Positions 52,349-61,567 of a stretch of DNA of 64,000 bases are shown piece after piece (the stretch's first letter is position 1; each line of letters opens with the position of its first letter). The translations under genes were made by a program, and so were the position numbers. Location: contig CM125795.1 of assembly GCA_052171275.1 (NCBI GenBank), forward strand, positions 1,612,001-1,676,000, read 5' to 3'. The notes beneath the pieces were generated by a model, which was not told the DNA's origin, did no database searches, and worked only from the letters and a program-made list of their open reading frames with translations. The DNA is from Arsenophonus sp052171275 (GTDB lineage Bacteria; Pseudomonadota; Gammaproteobacteria; Enterobacterales; Enterobacteriaceae).

Positions 52349-54064
52349 TTAATTAAGTTTTTTTTTCAAAAAATTAATTATTTCATTAATATTAATAAAT
52401 AATTTTTTATTATCTTTTCTATGTTTATATTCAACTTTATTATTATTTAAATTACGATCACTAATCAGGATTATATGAGGTATTCCAATAAGTTCCATAT
52501 CAGCAAACATAACACCTGGCCTTTCTTTTCGATCATCAAAAATTACATCAATACTATTCTCTTGTAAATCATAGTAAAGTTTTTCAGCAATTTCTTTAAC
52601 ACGATATGATTTATACATATTTATTGGTAAAATAACAACTTGAAAAGGTGCAATAATATCTGGCCAAATAATTCCATTATCATCGTGATTTTGTTCAATA
52701 ATTGCTGCAATAATTCGAGTAATACCAATACCGTAACATCCCATTAATATAGTTTGATTATAACCATTTTCATTTTGAATATAAGCTTTTATTTCTTCAG
52801 AATATTTAGTTCCTAGTTGAAAAATATGACCAATTTCTATTCCGCGTTTAATCTGCAATGTTCCTTTGCCATCTGGACTAGGATCTCCTTCAACTACATT
52901 ACGTAAATCATAAATATCAGGCAAAGGTAGATCTCTATGCCAATTGATACCAAAATAATGTTTGTTTTTGATATTAGCTCCGGCACTAAAATCGCTTATA
53001 ATAGAAACACTTCTATCGATAATAATAGGTATTGGTAAATTAATTGGACCCAATGAATCTGGACTAATTTTTAAAATCTCACGTATTTCTGTTTTTGTTG
53101 CAAATCTTAATGGATTGCCAACTAAAGGATGTTTTTTTGCTTTAACCTCATTTAACTCATGATCACCACGAATTAATAAAGCGATGAACTGATGACCGCT
53201 TTCCTTTGATGCATTTACAATTACAGTTTTAACTGTTTTCTCAATTGAGAGATTATGTTTATTAACGAGATCTAAAATAGTTTTTACATCAGGGGTATCA
53301 ATAAGGCGAATGTTTTCAGTTGGTATAGCAGGTTTTTTCATAATACAAATAGCTTCTGCTAGTTCAATATTAACTGCATAATCCGAATCGGTAGAAAAAA
53401 CAATATTATCTTCACCACTATCAACTAATACATGAAATTCATGCGAAATATTACCACCAATTGATGCCGAATTTGCTTTTACAACTTTAAAATTAAAACC
53501 AATACGTTTAAATATTATATTATATACTGAATACATTATATTATAAGTATTCTCTAAAGAATATTTATTGGCATGAAAAGAATAAGCATCTTTCATAATA
53601 AATTCACGAGAACGTATAACTCCAAAACGCGGTCTAACTTCATCGCGAAATTTTGTTTGTATCTGATAAAGATTTAGCGGGAGTTGTTTATAGGAAGTTA
53701 CTTCATTACGAATCAAATTAGTAATCACTTCTTCATGAGTAGGCCCAAATATAAAATTTTGCTTATTTCGATCAATAAAACAAAGTAATTCTTTACCATA
53801 TTGCTTATATCGTCCATTTTTTTGCCATAGATTTACTGGTTGAACTATTGGCATAGAAATTTCAATTGCACCAATTCGATTCATTTCTTCACGAATAATC
53901 TTCTCAATTTTTTGCAATATTCGAAATCCTGTTGGTAACCAATAATATAGTCCTGAAGCAAGTTTACGAATTATTCCAGCGCGAAGCATTAGCTTATGAC
54001 TCATAACTTCGGTATCTGATGAAGTCTCTTTTAAAGTAGATAGAAGATATTGACTTGTACGCAT
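52349..54064 (-). CDS. proS: Prolyl-tRNA synthetase
   Basis: ProS charges tRNA-Pro. 571 residues (E. coli 572). Class II catalytic core with motif 1 around ASGLYYWLPTGFRILQKIEKI, motif 2 around RFGVIRSREFIMKDAYSF, a central editing insertion (about residues 225-390, with the conserved ELNEVKAKK segment), motif 3 GCYGIGITRIIAAIIEQ, and a C-terminal anticodon-binding domain (PDIIAPFQVVILPI). ATG at 54064. The coding A9 run near the 3' end (52360s) is in frame and lies two codons before the end. It is flanked by deserts; in E. coli trmO, rcsF and metQIN are upstream. Confidence 0.97.
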   Translation of the reverse strand: MRTSQYLLSTLKETSSDTEVMSHKLMLRAGIIRKLASGLYYWLPTGFRILQKIEKIIREEMNRIGAIEISMPIVQPVNLWQKNGRYKQYGKELLCFIDRNKQNFIFGPTHEEVITNLIRNEVTSYKQLPLNLYQIQTKFRDEVRPRFGVIRSREFIMKDAYSFHANKYSLENTYNIMYSVYNIIFKRIGFNFKVVKANSASIGGNISHEFHVLVDSGEDNIVFSTDSDYAVNIELAEAICIMKKPAIPTENIRLIDTPDVKTILDLVNKHNLSIEKTVKTVIVNASKESGHQFIALLIRGDHELNEVKAKKHPLVGNPLRFATKTEIREILKISPDSLGPINLPIPIIIDRSVSIISDFSAGANIKNKHYFGINWHRDLPLPDIYDLRNVVEGDPSPDGKGTLQIKRGIEIGHIFQLGTKYSEEIKAYIQNENGYNQTILMGCYGIGITRIIAAIIEQNHDDNGIIWPDIIAPFQVVILPINMYKSYRVKEIAEKLYYDLQENSIDVIFDDRKERPGVMFADMELIGIPHIILISDRNLNNNKVEYKHRKDNKKLFININEIINFLKKKLN

Positions 54065-54793
54065 TATTAGTTTCCATTAATAATTGATTAATTTAATTAT
54101 ATATCTATTTTAGATAAAACTATTATTTAGTTTATCAACTGATTTATTAATCTTAAAAGATATAACTTATTTTTTTTAAAAAATAAAAACTAATTTTATT
54201 TAATTTAAAAGTAGCACATCTTTATCGTTGATAAATCGTGAAACTATTTTCATATAATTTATTAAAATATAGATTTTCTATTAACAAATAGAAAATAAAA
54301 TAACTTATTTAATATTTATATAATATTAAATTTAAATTATTATTCATATTAATTAAATTTTAAATTTTATTTAAATAGATAATAGTTATTAAATAAAGAT
54401 ATGATACAAAAAACTAACTAAGACGACTATTTTTAATATTAAAATCTAAAATGATATTTTAAAATTATCTTTATAAATTTTTTATTAGATGGTTTATTAA
54501 AATAAAAAAATTATAATAACTGAGTTATTATAATTAAAAAAATAATATTAGTACATTTCATATATAGTACCTAAAATATATATAGTAAATAATTATTTTA
54601 TAATGAATCTATTTAGATTAGCTGGAAAATAGTAATAGTATAAATTTTATATAATAAAACTATTTATCATATTTTACTATATATATTAAACAAAATTTTT
54701 TTTTAATAAAATTATTAATAGAATATTTTTATTTCATTTCAATTAAAAATAAATTATCATTAAAAAAAATAAAGTATATAAATAATAAAATAA

Positions 54794-54836
54794 TAATTCT
54801 ATTTAATTTCATTATTAAGGAAATTAAATAGAATTA
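54794..54836. repeat. Hairpin, 17-bp perfect stem, 9-base loop
   Basis: 54794-54810 is the exact reverse complement of 54820-54836, including two C-G pairs (54799/54831 and 54810/54820). It lies 730 bases upstream of proS in the eroded trmO-metN interval. Confidence 0.85.
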
Positions 54837-56511
54837 AAAATTAGTTTTAGTTTTAAATGGAATAAAAAATATTTCTTTAATAAAAATTTTTAAATATGAT
54901 ATTTTATGGTTAAAAAATTTTAATTATTTCAATTATCTATTTATTTTAATAATCTTTAAAAAATTTTTACATTTTTTATTATTATCTGTACATTTCTTAA
55001 ATTAAATCTATATAAGATAGATTTTTTCTTTTTAACTAATAATTTATTTCTTACAATTTTTATAGATATTAATCTAAATTTAATAAATACTATTTAAAAT
55101 CTATTAATGCTAATGTAGCGTAATCTTTTTGATTTAAATAATATAAGAATTATTATAATCTAAAGAGATTAATAAACGTTAATTTTTTATTATTTTAAAT
55201 AACAGATAATATAAGTAATTTGAATAATTATTATTATTTATCTTAATCAAGATATTATCTTTATTAGAAGATATCAGAAAAATTCTAAATTGATAAGATT
55301 ATTAAGAATAGTAATTAAGTTAATATCAGTTAATTATTTAGTAAATTTATTTTTAAAATAAACAATAATAGAATCAGTAAATATCTTTATAAAAGATTAG
55401 TTTATGATTTTGATTTTTAATTTATTATTAATATAATATTTATTCTAAAACATATTAAGAAATATATCTATTTTTATCAAACAATTTATTTAATAATATA
55501 AATAATTAGAGATAACTAATTCAAAATAAAAAAATTATATTTTAATAAGTTTTATGAAATAAAAAAAATATTGTTAAGTATTTTTATAATTAATATCATT
55601 CATTACATATATAAATATGTTTTTTATTTTTACAAAAATTAATAATTATTAGTATAATCAATAATTATAAATAAGAATATTAATTTTTATATTTATAAAA
55701 ATTTAAACTAAGTTTTATATTTCTTTAAGCAAAATTCTATTTATATTTTATTACTTAATTATAAAAATCAATAATGAAAATTAAAATAATTAGTTAAATT
55801 AAAATAATTTTTCATAATATGTATATGTTATATTTATAAAAATTTTACTGTATATCACAACATAATATAATTCATTAAGTAGAACTCTAATATTTTAAAT
55901 TAGAAAGTAATACTAACTCACCAAGACAATTAAAGTAATTATTGCTTTATTGATTTAAAAATATAATAATTTAAATAATAATACTTTAAAAATGATTTAT
56001 AATATTTTTATCTAAATTTAACAAAGACTTTAAATTAAACAATTTATTATATAATCTATGGTTCAAAATCATATTAACGATAAAAGAGATATCATTTTGA
56101 TATAAAATTAAATAATTAAATTATTATGATATCAATAACAGACATTATATAACAATTTAATTACTCAAAAACAAAAAATAATAAAATTATAAATGATAAC
56201 TGGAAAATATATAGAAATATTGAAATTTTACATTTTATATAATTTTTTTCAAATTTATATCTATTAATATATATCAAGATAAAGTATCCAAATTATAATT
56301 AAGATTATTTTTACAATAAAGATTAGAAAATCCATAATAGAAAAAATAAATAATAAATGTATTTTAATATAGATAAGTATAACATTTGATTAAATAATTA
56401 TTTTTTTATATTTAATTTAAGATCATGACTTTAATATAATATTTCTTTAAAAATAATTTATTTTAACGCCTTAATAGAAATTATAAATTTATCCAATATT
56501 AAAAAATAAAT

Positions 56512-56530
56512 TTAACTTATATTAAGTTAA
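56512..56530. repeat. Small hairpin TTAACTTA/TAAGTTAA
   Basis: An 8-bp perfect stem with a 3-base loop and one C-G pair, in non-coding DNA. It may be a chance pairing. Confidence 0.35.
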
Positions 56531-57376
56531 TTAACTATCAATAAATAATTGATATATTGATTCTAATATTAAATATTTAAGAATAATTATAGTTAATATG
56601 ATATGCATTGTAAATTATCTTAGATATAAGTTTTAATTTTAATAATTAAAATAATTTTATTGAAAGATTTTTTAAAATAAGTTTTATAACTTTAATAATA
56701 ATTAATATTAAAATTAATTATAAAATTTTTATACAATAGAATTATGAAATTTAATAATGTTCAATTAAGTAAATATATTTAATGTAATAATTTTATTAAA
56801 CATTTTACTAGTAATCATAATTTTAAGATAGACATGCTTTAGATTTTTTTCTAAATAATAAGTAAAGATAATCAGATTTAATTATAATTTAATATTTTTA
56901 ATAATTAAAAACAAAGCATATATTAATCTAATATAATTTTATTAAATAAAAAAATATTTTTTGATAAATTTTAAAAAAAATAGAATATCCACATAATATT
57001 CAGAAATTCTTTCCTTAAATAACTTTATACTAAATATTTTTTATTGTCTAAATATTAACTAAGCTTTAATAAATTTGTTATACATTAAATTGTTTTATAT
57101 TTCACTTTTTATTAAATTATATAAAAAGAATAATATCATATAAATTTTATGAAAAATAAATTAAAATTCAAAAAAATCATTCATATTAATATAATAATTA
57201 TAAAGATTAATTCTTTTTAAGAATAATAGTTAGTTATTATTTTTAAAAAATATTTAATATTAGTAAAATATTTAAATTTTAATAAAATTAATAATATTGA
57301 ATTAACATACTTTTTACATACCTTTTTGAGATTAATAAATAATTCAATAAATTCAATTTTTATAAAAAATAAATTA

Positions 57377-57394
57377 ATAGTATTTTAATACTAT
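57377..57394. repeat. 18-bp palindrome upstream of gmhB
   Basis: ATAGTATT, two T bases, AATACTAT. It is 216 bases before gmhB. It could be an operator or a relic terminator of the lost metN; the evidence is only its symmetry. Confidence 0.4.
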
Positions 57395-57609
57395 AAATTG
57401 TATTTATTAATTAGTAAAATTCATTAATGATAGAAATATTATAATCATAATAATTTACTAACTAATAAAAATAAAGCTATAAAAATTAACTACACTTAAT
57501 ATAAATATTAACTATATCTAGAATATAAATTAATAAAAATATAAATATTGATAATATTCTTATTTAATCATTTTCATATAATGCACAAAATTGAATTTAA
57601 TGGAGTAAT

Positions 57610-58173
57610 ATGGTTAATCAAAGCATTCCAGCAATTTTCTTCGATCGAGATGGTACCATCAACTGCGATAATGGTTATGTTTATGAAATAGATAATTTTA
57701 AGTTTATTAAAGGTACAATTGAAGCAATGATTGAATTAAAAAAAATGGGTTATGCTTTAATTCTTATTACAAATCAATCAGGTATTGGAATAGGTTTATT
57801 TACAGAAGAGCAGTTTCTTAAGTTAACTAATTGGATGTATTTTTCTTTAATTGACTATGGCATTAAACTTGATGGTATTTATTATTGCCCGCATCATCCT
57901 TATGCAACTGAACAAAAATATAAAAAAATATGTAATTGTCGCAAACCAAAAGCTAATATGTTACTTAAAGCCCAAAAACAACTTAATATAAATATGAAAG
58001 CCTCTTATATGGTTGGAGATAAAATTTCTGACATTCAAGCTGGTAGAGCAGCACATATTGGAACTAATGTATTAGTTACTTCAGGAAAATTTATTACTGA
58101 GAATGATAAAAAATATGCTGACTGGATCATAAATAATTTAATAGATTTACCTTATAAAATAAAGAATCGTTAA
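57610..58173 (+). CDS. gmhB: D-glycero-beta-D-manno-heptose 1,7-bisphosphate 7-phosphatase
   Basis: GmhB removes the 7-phosphate in ADP-heptose synthesis for the LPS inner core. 187 residues (E. coli 191). HAD-superfamily motif FFDRDGTIN (residues 10-18, catalytic aspartates), LITNQSGIG (motif II, near 55), the zinc-binding CPHHPY...CNCRKPK (near 97-117) and VGDKISDIQAG (motif IV, near 137). GGAG lies four bases before ATG; TATAAT at 57577-57582 may be its -10. Retention indicates that the lipid A made by the lpx genes carries heptose, though it is isolated between two deserts. Confidence 0.96.
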   Translation: MVNQSIPAIFFDRDGTINCDNGYVYEIDNFKFIKGTIEAMIELKKMGYALILITNQSGIGIGLFTEEQFLKLTNWMYFSLIDYGIKLDGIYYCPHHPYATEQKYKKICNCRKPKANMLLKAQKQLNINMKASYMVGDKISDIQAGRAAHIGTNVLVTSGKFITENDKKYADWIINNLIDLPYKIKNR

Positions 58174-60575
58174 TAAAAATTAAATTATTTTATCAGAAAT
58201 AATTTTAAAAAAATAAAAAGAAATTAAGATGGAATATTATTATATGATTTATTTATAAATTATATAATAATATTTAATAATTTATAAAATAATTTATATC
58301 TTTATAAAATATTAATAAACTTTTAAATATATAATCTTGAAGAATAAAAAATCACTTGATTATATAATAAAGAATAGTTAGATTTTTAAATAAAAAATTT
58401 TTAATTAAAGAGTTTTAGTATAAAATCCAAACTAAATGATATTAATAAAATTTAATATATCTAAATTAGATATTATATTAGTAAATAATATACTTTAGAA
58501 ATATCAAAAAAAGAATAAATAGAACTAAAATATATTAATTCATATTATAAAAATATATCGATTTAAATATTTTATTCTTAGTTTAACTTATCACATAGTT
58601 AATATATCAAATTAAATTTTCAATAATATATAAAACAAAAAAATAATATTAAAACTAAAATTTATTTCATATGTATATTATAATAATGAAAGTATATAAT
58701 TTTTTATATAAACAAATAAGAATTTTATTTAAAATAAATATTTAGAAAAATTGTTTAGCAATAAAATTTATATACAAAAATATTGAAATTTATACTATAT
58801 GGTATTTATCTTTAGTTCGTATTATATATTTTACCTTATGTTTTCATGATAATTTATGATATGCCATCTTTATTGTCTTTAATTTATTAACAAATAAAAA
58901 CATAAATTCTATAGAAATCAAAATTTATAAACTAAATATAAAATAAAGATGATATAATTATAATATATAACGTATCATAAAATAAACATATTAAAAGATA
59001 TTTAAATTCTCAATATAATAAAGAAAGCTGAATGTAAAGTTAATTAATAATAAATCCCAAAATATTTCATATTTATTTTTTTTTAAAGACAAGCTATCTA
59101 ATAATTAATAGGAATATACTATATAAATTAAAATAAGGATTATTAAATACTAAAGATATGGTTAAAATTTTTTTTAAAAATTCTTAATAAATATTTTTAA
59201 CTTTTATATATTTTAACAAATTAAATATTAATTTGTTACTTTAAAAAATAAATAAATTAATAATTTATCTTATAAATTTCTTAATTTTCAAAATAGATAG
59301 AAATAAAATTTATATAAATAAAGCATATTTATATAAAATAAATAGAATAAAGATATAACTGTTTTCTATATTTTTATATTTTCATAAAAACAATTATTTA
59401 TAAAATAAATATAACAAAAATAATGATTTATATCAGTATTAATTATATTTAATATCATGTAAGTTATATATATATTAATATAGTTACTAAATTTTATAAG
59501 ATTATTTAAATAATTTATTATTATTTTAAATAGTGAAAATAGTTTACTATATTATATTCTAAGAAATTAAAAAATAAAAATATTTTTTAATTGTAAAAAA
59601 CTATCGTTCAAAAGTAATCAATAATATCAATTTTAATTTAAAATAGTTCTTAAATAAATTATCGATAAAACTTAGATATAAAATATTATAATATTTTATA
59701 TTAACTATTAAGCAATAGATTGTTTAATTTTATACTGATACATAAAAATTTATATAAATATTGATATTTAATTTATGACGATTATTTATTATAGATTAGA
59801 AATCTCGATATATTAATTATTTTATCTATCAAATAGTAATAATTTATTATACTTTAATTAAATTTATATATTTAATGAAATCAATTTTTTCTAAGAAAAT
59901 TTATAATATTTTGTTAAAATAACAACTTAATTTAAATTTAATAATAATATTTTAATTAAATAAATATTATTTAATTTGACCGATTAATTTTTAGATAAAT
60001 TTCAATTCATTTTAAAAAAAATAAGTTAAATAGTAAATAATATGTTAATAATAACAAAAAAATAATTATCAAATAAAACTTATTGTTTAGAGAAAATCTC
60101 ATCTATCAATTACAAATATACTTTTTATAAATTAATTTATTATGAGAAAATTTCTTCTTAATTTTATTATAAATGATATTAAGCATTATTCAGTAAATAA
60201 CTATCAGGAATATATCAATGTATAATTCTTATTATTATATAAAATAGTTGATCTTTAAATAAGATTGATTTTAAGAATAAATAGATAATTAAAAATTTTA
60301 TTTAATATTTAAAAAAAAATTTTAATATTAGACTTTATAAAGTTTTTAAAAATAATTAATTTAATATAATATAAAGAGATTATATATTTATTAACAATAA
60401 TTATAACTATATATATTTTAATATAGATTTATTCCGATAAATAAATGTAAGATATTTATTATAAAGTTGTTATATTAAATATTTCTTATTTCATCATACG
60501 TCCTGTTAATATTAATAAAATATATTTTACTTAACTTATCTATATCTATACAGATATAATGAAGAGATAAATAGA
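58174..60575. other. 2.4-kb non-coding desert between gmhB and ubiA
   Basis: No readable gene. In E. coli an rRNA operon follows gmhB; no rRNA is present here. ubiC, which precedes ubiA in E. coli, is also not readable. A weak 9-bp hairpin follows gmhB (58182-58205) and a 10-bp hairpin lies at 59954-59976. The gene order on the two sides comes from distant E. coli loci, so a rearrangement point probably lies here. Confidence 0.65.
58182..58205 (+). terminator. Hairpin just after gmhB
   Basis: AAATTATTT (58182-58190) and AAATAATTT (58197-58205) form a 9-bp stem with loop TATCAG, starting eight bases after the gmhB stop. All A/T, short T run. Position supports a terminator, strength does not. 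Confidence 0.4.
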
Positions 60576-61448
60576 TTGATAGAAAAAACGAATTTAAAAT
60601 TTAATAAATGGCGTATTTATTTTAGTTTAATGCGTATTAATAAACCAATAGGTATTTTATTATTAATATGGCCTACTTATTGTGCATTATGGTTAGCAAG
60701 CAATGGAATACCAGATTTTTTTATTTTATTAATTTTTAGTTTTGGTATTTTTTTAATGCGAGGAGCTGGTTGTATTATTAATGATTTTGCTGATAGAAAA
60801 TTTGATGGTTGTGTTTCAAGAACTAAAAATCGTCCATTTCCAAACGGGGAAATATCAAAAAAAGAAGCTAAGATATTATTTTTTTCATTGATCGTTATTT
60901 CTTTTTTATTAGTATTATATTTAAATCTAATTGTAATTTTTTTATCTGTTATTGGGTTATTGTTAACTTGTATTTATCCGTTTATCAAACGATTTAGTCA
61001 TTTTCCACAAATAGTACTTGGTGCTGCATTTGGTTGGTCAATTCCAATGGTATATGCAGAAGTTAATAAGTCATTACCTTTTGAATGTTGGCTATTATTT
61101 TTAGTTAATATTATTTGGTCTGTTGTTTATGATACAGAGTATGCTATGGTTGATCGTAATGATGATATAAAAATTGGCTTAAAATCAACTGCAATTATTT
61201 TTTCTCATTTTGATAAACTTATTATTGGTATTTTACAAATAATTATAATATTTATGTTATTTTATATGGGATGTTATTTAAATTTCAATATTCCTTATTT
61301 TATTAGTTTGATGTTAATGTTATGTTTATTTATTAAACAACAGAGACTAATTAAAAATCGTCAACCAGAATTATGTTTTAAAGCATTCATGAATAATAAT
61401 TATGTAGGATTATCTTTATTTATTGGTATACTACTAAATTATTTTTAA
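60576..61448 (+). CDS. ubiA: 4-hydroxybenzoate octaprenyltransferase
   Basis: UbiA attaches the polyprenyl tail to 4-hydroxybenzoate, the first membrane step of ubiquinone synthesis. 290 residues, the E. coli length, with eight or nine hydrophobic helices. Both aspartate-rich motifs are present: NDFADRKFD (near residue 68) and DTEYAMVDRNDD (near 190), with FNNNYVGL-type C-terminus (KAFMNNNYVGLSLF). The start is TTG 60576 (MIEKTNLKFNKW), since no ATG or GTG precedes the conserved RINKPIG in frame; a GAAGAG element lies upstream. In E. coli ubiC sits directly before it and makes the substrate; here that side is empty. Convergent with plsB. Confidence 0.95.
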   Translation: MIEKTNLKFNKWRIYFSLMRINKPIGILLLIWPTYCALWLASNGIPDFFILLIFSFGIFLMRGAGCIINDFADRKFDGCVSRTKNRPFPNGEISKKEAKILFFSLIVISFLLVLYLNLIVIFLSVIGLLLTCIYPFIKRFSHFPQIVLGAAFGWSIPMVYAEVNKSLPFECWLLFLVNIIWSVVYDTEYAMVDRNDDIKIGLKSTAIIFSHFDKLIIGILQIIIIFMLFYMGCYLNFNIPYFISLMLMLCLFIKQQRLIKNRQPELCFKAFMNNNYVGLSLFIGILLNYF

Positions 61449-61567
61449 TAAAATACAATCTAAAACGATATATATTGAAATATTGCCTAAATAAAAAATT
61501 TTCATATTTATATCAATAATATGTAATAAGTGTAAAATAAGTTAATAAGAGTGTGCTTAGATTAAAA
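61449..61567. other. Convergent ubiA/plsB spacer
   Basis: 119 bases between the ends of ubiA and plsB. No strong hairpin is visible. Same adjacency as E. coli, where ubiA and plsB also converge. Confidence 0.5.

Larger units (their letters stand above)
54065..57609. other. 3.5-kb void where trmO-rcsF-metQIN lie in E. coli
   Basis: No readable gene between proS and gmhB, although these two keep their E. coli relation. In E. coli the interval holds trmO, rcsF, metQ, metI and metN (about 4 kb from memory), so the void is only slightly shorter than the lost block. It contains a 17-bp hairpin (54794-54836), a small hairpin (56512-56530) and an 18-bp palindrome (57377-57394). Confidence 0.6.
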
